Shown here one piece after another: positions 26,871 through 35,186 of a stretch of DNA of 64,000 nucleotides. How positions within the stretch are numbered: position 1 is the stretch's first letter; each line of letters opens with the position of its first letter. The notes below the pieces were generated by a model. That model had not been told where the DNA came from and did not search any database. It saw nothing but the letters and a program-made list of their open reading frames with translations. The stretch is from assembly GCA_964618975.1 (NCBI GenBank), contig CAZUDI010000001.1, forward strand, positions 62,001 through 126,000. Direction: 5' to 3'. Origin of the DNA: CAZUDI01 sp964618975. Lineage in GTDB: Bacteria > Desulfobacterota > Desulfomonilia > UBA1062. Made by a program: the position numbers and the translations under genes.

Positions 26871-28625
26871 CTACTGAGGTCCTTGCTGGAGAAAGGGCCC
26901 CAGTTCCACCCTGGCCCAGGGCGTTCTGTTTCCTGGATCGGGTCCGTAATAGCCGAAGAGCCCCTCGAGGACGAGGTTGGTGTTGTCCATAATGGCGTGG
27001 TGCCCCTCGATCTGCCCGGCGGGCTCATAGTAGCCCGTATCCCCGTAGACGCTGTTGGGATTGAGGAAATCGATCAGATCGCGGGCCGTGTCGAAATCGA
27101 TGGAGCCATATTCCGCGGCCAGGCGCTCGAAGAGCAGCTCATAGCGCACCCGGGAACGGGTCACGCTTCCCGGGCCGTCGACGAGATGCATCCAGGGTGT
27201 GTAGGCGGTGAACACCATGCGCGGGATGATATAGTGGTTGGTGGCCATGACCACATCGGGCCAGGTCTCGATCTGGCCGGGAAACTGGATACCGAGGACG
27301 CATTCATCCTCCGGGGTGGGGATCGTGATTCCGAGACCCAGGAACTGCGTCGGGTAGATCCATTCCTGATTCCTAAGCATCAGGCCGTCTTGTGGCAGCG
27401 GCCCCTCGTCGAGGCGCCCGATATAGGCCCCAAGCAGCCACTGCTGCCAGAGAGGCAGGAGATCGGGCCCCTCGAAGGAGGGGGTGCGCATGCCCTCCTC
27501 CACCACCACGCCGTGGGTGTGCTCTTCACTGAACTCGTCGTCACCCAGGATGTAGAGCCATGAGACCCCGCGGTCGAGTCCGCGCAGGCGCTCGATGGCG
27601 CCCTCGAGGGTGCCGCAGTGCTGAACGAGGTCCCTGAGCACCAGCAGACAGCTCATGCCGGGATCGCTGCGTGTGCAGCCCGCCCTTACCACGTCCATGC
27701 CCATGGAGAGCCCTTCGGCGTTCAGCGCCGTGGTCTGCCCCACAAAGCCCGGGGCGGTCACGCATACAAAGGGCAGCCCTTCATCGGGCAGGTAGATCCC
27801 CATGCAGGCAGTGTCCTGGATGATGTCCCCGGTGGGGAACATGAAGTCGCGGCCGTGATAGACCGTGCCGTCAGGCGTCGCCTGGCTCGAGACCACGAAC
27901 TCGTTGCAGCCCAGGGCGCCGGGGTCGCCTCGGGGAAAGAGCACCCGTGAGCCCTCGAAGCGGATATAGTCATCGAGCTGCGGGTTCTCGGCGTGCAGGC
28001 TCTCTAGGAGGTCCCTGAGCCCCTGCATGCTGGGAATGGTCCCGGTGAAGAGGATCGCATAGATGGCATCGAAGCCCTCGTTGATCAGGAGCACATCTTC
28101 GAAACCCACCTCCCAGCCCCGGGAGGTGGCCCCGTCGGCCACCCCCTGCATCTCGGCCTCGAGCTCGTCGGGGATGACCTCCAGGGCATTGCGGCACAGG
28201 GTCATGACCTCGTTGAAGATGAAGTCCACCAGAGCCGGCGGGAGGTCGTCGACCGCGATGCCCAGCATGTCCCCGATGAGCCGGAAGGGATACACCTTGC
28301 CCAGCATCCAGACGCCTTCGGGCCTGAGGGCCCCCATCTGGTAGCCCATGTTGTAGGACGTCCCCTGCAGGAGCAGGTAGGGCTTGTCGTTGTCGTCACG
28401 GGCGCGGTAGCCCATATCGCCGTCGCATTCCACGCTCTCCAGTATCTCCAGGCCTTCGGCCGCCAGCACGGCAGGGATGTCCGCGACATAGCTTGCGCGC
28501 TCCGTTTCCAACCCGGCGCTCCCTGACGGCGTTCCGAGCGCCACGGTGGAGCTGTCGGACGACGAACAGGCGCCCCCGATGCAAAGCATCACGGCCCCGA
28601 TAAGTATCACGATTGTCCGGTGCAT
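26871..28625 (-). CDS. Exported lipoprotein with Ntn-hydrolase (C45-like) fold, paralogue 1
   Basis: The 584-residue protein starts at the ATG after AAAGGAGG and has a lipoprotein signal MHRTIVILIGAV ... GGAC (Cys about 20). The body carries GTSYNMGYQMG, EMQGVADGATSRGW and, near residue 240, GCNEFVVSSQAT followed by YHGRDFMF and, later, NAEGLSMGMDV. Gly-Cys-Asn with a following GRD(F/W) is the pattern of C45 acyltransferases and choloylglycine-hydrolase-like Ntn enzymes, where the cysteine becomes an N-terminal nucleophile after self-cleavage. Substrate unknown; amide or acyl-ester hydrolysis in the periplasm is the best inference. It follows its paralogue by 54 bases, in the same operon. Confidence 0.75.
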   Translation of the reverse strand: MHRTIVILIGAVMLCIGGACSSSDSSTVALGTPSGSAGLETERASYVADIPAVLAAEGLEILESVECDGDMGYRARDDNDKPYLLLQGTSYNMGYQMGALRPEGVWMLGKVYPFRLIGDMLGIAVDDLPPALVDFIFNEVMTLCRNALEVIPDELEAEMQGVADGATSRGWEVGFEDVLLINEGFDAIYAILFTGTIPSMQGLRDLLESLHAENPQLDDYIRFEGSRVLFPRGDPGALGCNEFVVSSQATPDGTVYHGRDFMFPTGDIIQDTACMGIYLPDEGLPFVCVTAPGFVGQTTALNAEGLSMGMDVVRAGCTRSDPGMSCLLVLRDLVQHCGTLEGAIERLRGLDRGVSWLYILGDDEFSEEHTHGVVVEEGMRTPSFEGPDLLPLWQQWLLGAYIGRLDEGPLPQDGLMLRNQEWIYPTQFLGLGITIPTPEDECVLGIQFPGQIETWPDVVMATNHYIIPRMVFTAYTPWMHLVDGPGSVTRSRVRYELLFERLAAEYGSIDFDTARDLIDFLNPNSVYGDTGYYEPAGQIEGHHAIMDNTNLVLEGLFGYYGPDPGNRTPWARVELGPFLQQGPQ

Positions 28626-28679
28626 GTGCTTTCCTCCTTTCTTTTTCCCGCGCCCCGAAGGGCCTCTTCACACACGTCC

Positions 28680-30608
28680 TCAGGAGGGATCCTGACCCGC
28701 GTGCCAGGCCTCAAAGGGTGCCAGTTGCACACCCACCCAGGGGTCGGTCATGCGGCCGAAGAGCCCCCTCAGCTCGCCCTTGGTATTGTTCATGACCACA
28801 TGGTGCCCTTCCACCTCCCGGTCCAGCGGTTCGACCGGCTCTCCGTCCTGGTCCTGCCCACGGTAGAACCACCAGTTCTCCCGCTGGGTATTGAGGAAGT
28901 CGATGATCCACCCGGCAGAACCCCGGGCGGGATATTGCGCGTCGTCACCGAAAAATTCGATTCCCCCATGGTTTTCGAGAATCAGCTCCACCATGGTCTC
29001 ATAGCGCCACACGGATTCGGGCAGCGGCCCCAGGGCGTAGATCAGGGCCACCACCGGCAGGAACTGGGTCACCCGCATACGCGGCAGGATATAGTGGTTG
29101 GTGGCCACCACCACATCGGGGCAGGTCTCGATCTGGTCGGGGAAATAGACGCCCAGGTGTGTGCGCTCGTAGGCCGGGAAATTCGCATCGTTTATCGGCA
29201 GGGTGAGGCTCGTGTCCTTCAGCTGGGCCGGAAAGATCCATCGCGCCGAGCGCACCATCAGGCCCTGCTCGGGCTTTTCATCCCCCAACCGGGCGGTATA
29301 ATCAACGCCCAGGCAGAATTCCTCGCCGAAGAGTGCGAGTGGGGCCCCCTGCAGGAGCCACTGTTCCCAGGCCGGCAGGGTATCGGGCCCGTCGAAATCG
29401 GGGGCGTCTCTCCCGCAGGCGATCACGGCCCCGCAGCCGTAGGTGGGATGGGGTGTATCGTCGGCCACGATGTACTGCCACGGCACGCCGCGGTGCGTGC
29501 CCCTGACCGTATCAACCGCCTCCTCGAGGGTGCGGCATCCATGCAGAACCTGCCGCGCGATCATCATGCAGCCCACGCCCTCGTCGGCCCCGAAGGCGGC
29601 CCCCTGGGTGACGTCCATGCCGATGGAGATTCCTTCGGCGTTGAGTCCGGTGCTGTGCCCGACGAATCCGGGCGGATCCACGGTCACAAACGGCAGGCCC
29701 TCATCTGGGAGATAGACCATGACACAGGCCGCGTCCTGATAGATGCCGCCGGTGGAGAACATGAAGTCCCGACCGTGATAGGTCTCACCGCTGGCGGTCG
29801 CCTGCCCCCCCACCACGAATTCGTTGCACCCGCTGCGCGGGAGCAGGGCCCTGCCCAGCCCTACAAACTGCGGCTGCCCGTCGGTGATCTGCACGCTGCG
29901 CCCGAGGGTGGAACTCGCCTGCAGCATGGAAACCAGTGCGGAGAGAGCCTTGCGGTTGTCGTCCGGATTGAGGGTCTTGCCCAGCATGGCCCCCAGGAAA
30001 TAATAGGTGCTGTCCACACCCTGATTCAGGACCAGCACGTCATCATAGGTCACGTCCAGATATCCCCGGGAATGCATCCCGTCCACGACCCCCTGCATCT
30101 CCTCCCTGAGACCTTGTGGGATATAGGCCTCCACGTCATAGCAGAAATCGAGGATGACCGGATAGAGCTGGTCAAAGACGAGGTAGCCCTCTTCGGAATC
30201 GGGGTCGATGCCGATCCCGAGCATGTTGAGCTGGCCCACGCCTACCCGCCGCATGAAGTCCGTGAGCATGCCGTGCGCCGCTTCAGGCCGCAGGTAGCAG
30301 GCCTGGTAACCCATGCTGTAGGGCGTCCCGGTGAGGATCAGGCAGTATTTGGGTGACGAAACCAGACCCTGCGGCGGACTGAATTGCGCCAGATAGCCCG
30401 TGTGCCCCCCGACCTCCACCGCATCCACCAGGGTGAGGCCCTGGAGGGCGAGCACCTCCTCGAGCTGCTCCGTCGCTTTCTCCTCACGGGTGAGGCCCTG
30501 CTGTCCGGCCGCGTCAGCGACCAGAAACTGGCCGCTATCCTCGGACGAACAACCCCCCACGAGGCACCAGAAAACACTTGTCCATACGATCCATCGTGCA
30601 TAACGCAT
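28680..30608 (-). CDS. Exported lipoprotein with Ntn-hydrolase (C45-like) fold, paralogue 2
   Basis: This 642-residue homologue of the next gene has a strong SD AAGGAGGT and a lipobox LVGGC (Cys about 20). Shared landmarks: GTPYSMGYQ, EEMQGVVDGMHSRGY, GCNEFVVGGQAT (about 259), YHGRDFMFSTGGIYQD, YLPDEGLPFVTV, NAEGISIGMDV and ATNHYILPRM. It has an insertion of about 40 residues before the cysteine compared with its neighbour. The likely nucleophile cysteine is kept in both, so both may be active. Tandem duplication with considerable divergence suggests two substrates or a heteromer. A good promoter with a palindrome in the leader lies upstream. Confidence 0.75.
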   Translation of the reverse strand: MRYARWIVWTSVFWCLVGGCSSEDSGQFLVADAAGQQGLTREEKATEQLEEVLALQGLTLVDAVEVGGHTGYLAQFSPPQGLVSSPKYCLILTGTPYSMGYQACYLRPEAAHGMLTDFMRRVGVGQLNMLGIGIDPDSEEGYLVFDQLYPVILDFCYDVEAYIPQGLREEMQGVVDGMHSRGYLDVTYDDVLVLNQGVDSTYYFLGAMLGKTLNPDDNRKALSALVSMLQASSTLGRSVQITDGQPQFVGLGRALLPRSGCNEFVVGGQATASGETYHGRDFMFSTGGIYQDAACVMVYLPDEGLPFVTVDPPGFVGHSTGLNAEGISIGMDVTQGAAFGADEGVGCMMIARQVLHGCRTLEEAVDTVRGTHRGVPWQYIVADDTPHPTYGCGAVIACGRDAPDFDGPDTLPAWEQWLLQGAPLALFGEEFCLGVDYTARLGDEKPEQGLMVRSARWIFPAQLKDTSLTLPINDANFPAYERTHLGVYFPDQIETCPDVVVATNHYILPRMRVTQFLPVVALIYALGPLPESVWRYETMVELILENHGGIEFFGDDAQYPARGSAGWIIDFLNTQRENWWFYRGQDQDGEPVEPLDREVEGHHVVMNNTKGELRGLFGRMTDPWVGVQLAPFEAWHAGQDPS

Positions 30609-30711
30609 TTAAGACCTCCTTCTTGCATGACATAATCATCAGGGGGGATCACCCGCCGGAGGAACCCTGGACACCTGTTCCGTTTGCCAGTTGCGGATAA
30701 TCCTCCCAGAA

Positions 30712-30727
30712 CGATTAAATATAATCG
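30712..30727. promoter_or_regulatory. Palindrome in the leader of the lipoprotein operon
   Basis: CGATTA-AATA-TAATCG is a perfect 6-base inverted repeat with a 4-base centre, starting about 15 bases after the predicted transcript start. Its position suits a repressor operator; the regulator is unknown. Confidence 0.45.
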
Positions 30728-30748
30728 AAATTCTCTATATACTTGGAT

Positions 30749-30777
30749 ATTATAATCACAGACCCACGCTGATGCAA
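30749..30777 (-). promoter_or_regulatory. Sigma-70-type promoter of the lipoprotein pair
   Basis: On the minus strand TTGCAT (30777-30772), a 17-base spacer and a perfect TATAAT (30754-30749). The leader to the ATG at 30608 would be about 134 bases. Confidence 0.7.
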
Positions 30778-30812
30778 TTACATTACACCCAGACAACCCC
30801 ACTCCGGGAGGC

Positions 30813-31820
30813 TTATGACCTTATGCGCCGCTTCAGTTCGCGAATCAGGGCCGCACACACCTGGGGGGCATCGGCTACGATGGCCACATCCGCCATCTCC
30901 ATCATGGCGGCTTGCGGATTCTTGTTGATGGCGATGATGAAGGCCCCGTCATCGATGCCAGCGGTATGCTGGATGGCGCCGCTGATGCCGAAGGAGAAGA
31001 GCACCTGCGGTCGGATATGTCCTTCGGCCTGGCCCACCAGGGCCTCCTGCCCGGCCCAGCGGGCGTAGACCACCGGGCGGGTGGCTCCCACCTCGGCCCC
31101 CAGCAAACCGGCAAGCTCGTAAAGTCCTTTGAACTTTTTCTTGCTCCCCATGCCGCGGCCGCCCAGGACCACGACCCGGGCATCCTCCAGGCGCTGGGCG
31201 CGCGTGGGCTGCCGCTCACTCCTGACCAGACGTACGCGCTCCCGAGGAAGGTCTTCGGGCAGCGCAAGGCGCACGATCTCGCCCTGGGCCGCGTAGTCAT
31301 GCGGGATCTCCTGGTAAATGCCGGCCCTCACCGTGGCCATCTGCGGGTATACGCCCGGGGTCACGATCTCGGCCAGCAGACTGCCCCCGAAGGCCGGGGC
31401 CGTCTGCACCAGGAGGCCGTCTGCCTTGAGGTCAAGGGCGATGCAGTCGGCCGTGAGCCCCGTGCCGAGCTTCTTGGCCACCCGGGGTGCCAGCTCGCGG
31501 CCGAAGGCGGTGGAACCAACCAGGATGATCTCAGGGGCCTCCTCGGCTGCCAGACGCGCCAGGAGAAAGGCATAGGTCTCGATATTGTAGTCCTTGAGGC
31601 GAACGTGTTCGTACACGTACACCCTGTGAGCGCCATGAGCGATATACTCCCCGACCCATTCATCCACCCCATCCCCGATGACCACGACACTGACCTCGGC
31701 CGCCATCTCCCGTCCGAGTTCCACGGCCCTTGAGAGGAGCTGCAGGGTCACCCGGTTCTGGAAATAGTTCCGGTAATCCCCGAACACCATGATCCGTCGT
31801 GCTGGATTCGTGGCCTTCAT
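30813..31820 (-). CDS. etfA: Electron transfer flavoprotein alpha subunit
   Basis: The 335-residue protein forms a heterodimer with EtfB that carries electrons from acyl-CoA dehydrogenase on FAD. The C-terminal FAD domain has VVLGGRGMGSKKKF, GATRPVVYARW, LFSFGISGAIQHTAGI and the nucleotide-binding AINKNP. The N-terminal domain has ILVGSTAFGRELAPRVA. The start overlaps the etfB stop (ATGA). It is third in acd-etfB-etfA, so the electron donor is encoded in the same operon. Whether the complex bifurcates electrons cannot be read with confidence from sequence. Confidence 0.93.
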   Translation of the reverse strand: MKATNPARRIMVFGDYRNYFQNRVTLQLLSRAVELGREMAAEVSVVVIGDGVDEWVGEYIAHGAHRVYVYEHVRLKDYNIETYAFLLARLAAEEAPEIILVGSTAFGRELAPRVAKKLGTGLTADCIALDLKADGLLVQTAPAFGGSLLAEIVTPGVYPQMATVRAGIYQEIPHDYAAQGEIVRLALPEDLPRERVRLVRSERQPTRAQRLEDARVVVLGGRGMGSKKKFKGLYELAGLLGAEVGATRPVVYARWAGQEALVGQAEGHIRPQVLFSFGISGAIQHTAGIDDGAFIIAINKNPQAAMMEMADVAIVADAPQVCAALIRELKRRIRS

Positions 31821-32641
31821 ACCTCACCCGCCTTCAGATCCTTGCCGATGGCCCCGCCGAGACGGTCCTCGAAGCGCTCGAGGAGATCTTCCACGATCTT
31901 CTTGGCCGATCCATTCAGGACGAGGTTTTCCTTGTGGGTCCCGGACTGGTACACGTTGATGATCTGTGTCGGGGACCCCTTAAGGCCGAGGCCATGGGGG
32001 TCCAGACCCAAATCCTCGGCCCCGATGGTGAGTAGGTTGTGACCGGCAAAGGCGCACTGAAGACCTCCCAGCGCTGTATACCGGGGAACGAAGTGCTGGG
32101 TGGCGACCGTTACCAGCCCAGGCAGCTGCATCTCCAGGGTTTCCATGAAACCGTCCGATAGCCGGCGCACCGTGAGAATATTGCGCTCAAGCGCTAGGTG
32201 CTCGGCATAGGCCACACTCGGCAGGTCCAGCTCTTCGGCGAGCTGCGGACCGACCTGAGCGGTCTCGCTATCCGTGGTGTGACACCCGCACAGAATGAGA
32301 TCGAAGTCCGGGCAGTATATCTCGACTGCACGGGCCAGCACGGACGAGGTCACCAGGGTGTCCGATCCCGCCATGCGGGCATCGCTGAGCATCAGACAGC
32401 GATCGGCCCCCAGGGCGCCGGCCTCAAAGAGCACCTCGCTGGCCGTGGGCGGGCCCATGCAGATGGCAGTAATGAAGGCCCCGTGGGTCTCCTTGAGCTG
32501 CAGGGCCCCTTCCAGGGCATGCTTGCAGGCCGGATTCATCATCCCTTCGGCTAGTTCACGCCTGAGGGTCCCGGTTTGCCGGTCCCAGGGGAGCTCCGTG
32601 ACCATGGGAACCTGCTTGATGCACACGACAAGGTTCAGCAT
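31817..32641 (-). CDS. etfB: Electron transfer flavoprotein beta subunit
   Basis: The 274-residue protein starts MLNLVVCIKQVP, the classic EtfB N-terminus, with GADRCLMLSD, LILCGCHTTDSETAQVGPQL and the AMP/FAD-binding region downstream. A strong purine-rich SD (GGGGGGAGGAAA) precedes the ATG. It lies 15 bases after acd and overlaps etfA by four bases, so the three are coordinately made. The C-terminal segment after residue 240 forms the usual swapped helix. Confidence 0.93.
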   Translation of the reverse strand: MLNLVVCIKQVPMVTELPWDRQTGTLRRELAEGMMNPACKHALEGALQLKETHGAFITAICMGPPTASEVLFEAGALGADRCLMLSDARMAGSDTLVTSSVLARAVEIYCPDFDLILCGCHTTDSETAQVGPQLAEELDLPSVAYAEHLALERNILTVRRLSDGFMETLEMQLPGLVTVATQHFVPRYTALGGLQCAFAGHNLLTIGAEDLGLDPHGLGLKGSPTQIINVYQSGTHKENLVLNGSAKKIVEDLLERFEDRLGGAIGKDLKAGEV

Positions 32642-32656
32642 TTTCCTCCCCCCCCT

Positions 32657-33805
32657 TCACATCGGCCGGGACAGGATCGAGCGCGAGATTACCATGCGCT
32701 GGACCTCGCTCGTACCCTCATAGATCTCGGTGATCTTTGCATCCCGGAAGTATCTCTCAACGTCGTACTCCTTGCTGTAGCCATACCCACCGTGAATCTG
32801 CACCGCCTGCGCGCTCACCCGGGAGGCCAGGTCCGAACAGAAGAGCTTGGCCATGGCGGCCTCGGCCCCGAAGGGGCCGAGGCCGTCCTTCAGTGCACTC
32901 GCCCGGTAAAGCAGGAGTCTTCCGGCATCGATGCCGGTCGCCATGTCGGCCAGATAATTCTGGATGCTCTGGAAGGAGGCGATGGGTCGCTTGAACTGCT
33001 GACGTTCCCTGGCATAGCGCAGGGAGGCCTCGAAGGCGGCCTGGGCGATACCGAGGGCCTGGGCCGCGATTCCAATGCGTCCCGCATCCAGGGTGGCCAG
33101 TCCGATCTTCATCCCGTCGCCAAGCGCTCCGAGGAGGTTTTCCTCCGGCACGCGGCAGTCCTCGAGAAACAGCGACGCGACAGGGTTGGCCCGCATCCCG
33201 CACAGATCCTCGATCTCCCCTACCGAGAACCCCGGGGTCCCCCGTTCCACGAGGAAGACACTCGGGCTCTTCTGGGAACCGCTGGCGTCCGTGACAGCAA
33301 AGATGAGCGGACAGTGACAGATCCCGCCGTTGGTGACGAAGATCTTGGTGCCGTTGATGAGGTAGCCACCGTCCGTACGGGTGGCATGGGTTTCCACCCC
33401 GCCGGCATCCGAGCCGGCATTGGCCTCGGTGATACAGAAGGCGCCAATATATTCGCCCGCGGCCAGTTTGGGGACATAGCGCTGGATCTGTTCCTCGGTG
33501 CCGTAGGCCAGGATGGGGTACAAACCCACGCTGTTGTGGACGGTCACGCACAGGCCCACCGCCGCACACACGCGCGAGAGTTCCTCGATAACGATAGCAT
33601 AACTGATGGAATCCAGTTCGGCCCCGCCATATCGTCCGGGCACCTGCAGCCCGAAGTAGTTAAGCGGGCGCATCTTTTCCATGACCTCCCAGGGGAAGCG
33701 TCCGTCACGGTCAATATCGTGCGCGATGGGACCGAGCTCGGACTCGGCGAACTCACGCACCGTCTTGCGCACCAGCTTGTGCTTCATACAAGGCTTATAT
33801 TTCAT
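32657..33805 (-). CDS. Short-chain acyl-CoA dehydrogenase
   Basis: The 382-residue flavoenzyme forms the 2,3-double bond in acyl-CoA. Motifs: FCITEANAGSDAGG at the flavin site, TKIFVTNGG, QIHGGYGYSKEYDVERYFRD, and the catalytic Glu in EIYEGTSEVQRMVI near the C-terminus, the position used by short-chain and butyryl-CoA dehydrogenases. The N-terminus (MKYKPCMKHKLVRKTVREFAE) begins a little late, missing about ten residues of the usual helix, but no earlier start is supported. It leads acd-etfB-etfA and fits with thiolase and Hbd elsewhere in the window. Substrate chain length unknown. Confidence 0.93.
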   Translation of the reverse strand: MKYKPCMKHKLVRKTVREFAESELGPIAHDIDRDGRFPWEVMEKMRPLNYFGLQVPGRYGGAELDSISYAIVIEELSRVCAAVGLCVTVHNSVGLYPILAYGTEEQIQRYVPKLAAGEYIGAFCITEANAGSDAGGVETHATRTDGGYLINGTKIFVTNGGICHCPLIFAVTDASGSQKSPSVFLVERGTPGFSVGEIEDLCGMRANPVASLFLEDCRVPEENLLGALGDGMKIGLATLDAGRIGIAAQALGIAQAAFEASLRYARERQQFKRPIASFQSIQNYLADMATGIDAGRLLLYRASALKDGLGPFGAEAAMAKLFCSDLASRVSAQAVQIHGGYGYSKEYDVERYFRDAKITEIYEGTSEVQRMVISRSILSRPM

Positions 33806-34010
33806 CTTTATTTCCCACGCCTTTCTCAGGGCCGCATGCCATGTTTGTCGAGCGTGCAGCCTATCTTAAAGCAAGGGAAAAATCAATGGGATGAAGTCAG
33901 AAGGTCGGCCTTTGGAGCCTGTCCGCAAACCGGGTCTGCCCCTTCGGAAAAGGGCCTTTCCGACCGATTCCGCCCCCCTGCCCGAATGGACAGGGAGCAG
34001 GTGTCGCGGG

Positions 34011-34075
34011 CGATAATGGGTATGAACCCCGGGTCAAACCATGGACCCCCTCGATGCCGCAAGCGGCGGATGATA
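34011..34075 (+). repeat. Dispersed intergenic repeat, copy B
   Basis: CGATAATGGGTATGAACCCC, ATGGACCCCCTCGATGCC and the core GCCGCAAGCGGCGGA match the family; the tail is lost. Confidence 0.65.
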
Positions 34076-34175
34076 CGGCCCAGAGCGCTTGAGAGCTTGC
34101 CACTCACCTGCCCGGCAATACGTTTTAGGGTTTCATACTGCGCTAAATAGTGGTATAATAAGGGAGAATTTAATC

Positions 34176-34252
34176 GTTATGGGTCGATATCCCTACCGCT
34201 TGCGATATGGTGGAGGGAGACTGGGGTTTACCCTGGGAGCCATACCCATAAT
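34176..34252 (-). repeat. Dispersed intergenic repeat, copy C (degenerate)
   Basis: On the minus strand: ATTATGGGTATGGCTCCC, then CGCAAGCGGTAGGGATATCGACC and CATAACGATTAAAT. The second half of the hairpin is intact and the first half decayed. Confidence 0.6.
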
Positions 34253-34332
34253 TAATCCGTTCACGATATACAACGATGAACCTGGCAGCCATACATCGCG
34301 ACAGAGGAGGACGTGGCATCTCGATGATATTT

Positions 34333-34418
34333 AATCGCCTGAAGGTCGAATTCCCCGCCGCTTGCGGCGGAAAGGATGGTCATAGGCTTGCCCTGGGGTT
34401 CATACCCCTGATTCATCC
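34333..34418 (-). repeat. Dispersed intergenic repeat, copy D (near consensus)
   Basis: On the minus strand it reads GGGTATGAACCCCAGGGC, then the perfect hairpin CCGCCG-CAAG-CGGCGG, then GGAATTCGACCTTCAGG and CGATTAAAT. This is one of the fullest copies and lies 78 bases after copy C in the same orientation. Confidence 0.85.
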
Positions 34419-34622
34419 ATGAAGGCCGTCAGGGAGGTGTCGCACCTGAGCTTGCGCACCTTAAGCACACATGAAAGGAGGGACTGTTCTAAGTGATCCA
34501 TCTTCCCGCTTGGGGTTGTCTTCAGGGCCTCGCTTTCATAATCTCTGTCACTCTGGGGCCGCCTCACCGTCAGTATAACCCACGGCAGGGCGGGAAACTC
34601 GATCCTGAGGGACGTCTGCGAC

Positions 34623-35009
34623 ATGGATAGGCGACGATATAAGAGATACCCGCTACACCTGCAGGCGCGCATCACCCTCAACTGTGATTATCGTGACCCG
34701 ATCCGGGACATCCGCATCGGCCGGGTGTTGCAGGGCCTGGTTGACACCCTGGATATCTCCCTCGGCGGTTTCCGGGTTGCCTTCATGACCGCTGACACCG
34801 ACCATCATATCGATTTTACTACATCCGAAGCCTGTCACCTCAAAGACAGGTCCGTCACGGTCTCCTTTGCGGATCTGGAACTCACCGTGTGGGGCGAGAT
34901 CAAAAGGGTCTATCCGGATACATTGCAGATGGCGATCGCCATCACCATGGTTTCCGATATCCAGTCCTGGAAGGAACTCTGCGGAGAACCCCTCGCCGCC
35001 GGGGCGTAA
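34623..35009 (+). CDS. PilZ-domain protein
   Basis: The 128-residue protein starts MDRRRYKRYPLHLQARI, the basic Rxx(x)R motif of PilZ domains, and has the second motif as DISLGGFRVAF (DxSxxG) about 35 residues on, so both cyclic-di-GMP contact motifs are present. It is a single-domain PilZ, suggesting a c-di-GMP-responsive adaptor. The SD is weak (GAGGG, 11 bases ahead). A second PilZ gene lies at 40632. It may be transcribed alone; htpG follows after 177 bases with its own promoter. Confidence 0.8.
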   Translation: MDRRRYKRYPLHLQARITLNCDYRDPIRDIRIGRVLQGLVDTLDISLGGFRVAFMTADTDHHIDFTTSEACHLKDRSVTVSFADLELTVWGEIKRVYPDTLQMAIAITMVSDIQSWKELCGEPLAAGA

Positions 35010-35122
35010 AAGCCACACCGCAGGGAGCCTGTCGCCGATGCCAGGCACCAAGCGATGATTGCTCCGGGTAACCAGATATGCTAAACAGTCAAACCACAAC
35101 ATCGGGGTTATGGCCCGAAGGT

Positions 35123-35151
35123 CTTGAAATCCTGGGGCAGTCACCCTAAAA
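35123..35151 (+). promoter_or_regulatory. Sigma-32-like heat-shock promoter before htpG
   Basis: CTTGAAA (35123-35129) is a perfect -35 for sigma-32. After 14 bases comes CCCTAAAA (35144-35151), a partial match to CCCCATNT. It stands 35 bases before the htpG ATG, a heat-shock gene in most bacteria. Confidence 0.45.
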
Positions 35152-35186
35152 AAAGCATACTATTCTGATTTGAAACAGGAGAGGAA

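Larger units (their letters stand above)
33806..34622. other. Large intergenic region with three dispersed repeats
   Basis: This 817-base gap between divergent genes holds repeat copies B, C and D and otherwise no convincing gene. A TATAAT at 34154-34159 has only a weak -35 (TTTCAT, 17 bases ahead). It would drive a 51-codon frame from 34179 that is largely copy C, so I do not call a gene there. Confidence 0.6.

Noticed and set aside
28620..30356. 578-codon plus-strand frame opposite the second Ntn-hydrolase-like gene
   Set aside because: It has no SD, no motif and repetitive His/Pro/Gly composition; the minus strand has a lipobox, strong SD and paralogue.
34179..34334. 51-codon plus-strand frame behind a TATAAT at 34154
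   Set aside because: Most of it is repeat copy C; the -35 is weak and the SD is too far from the ATG.
34400..34681. 74-93 residue minus-strand frame facing the PilZ gene
   Set aside because: Its end is part of repeat D, its start overlaps the PilZ start, and it has no SD. Possibly real but not supported.
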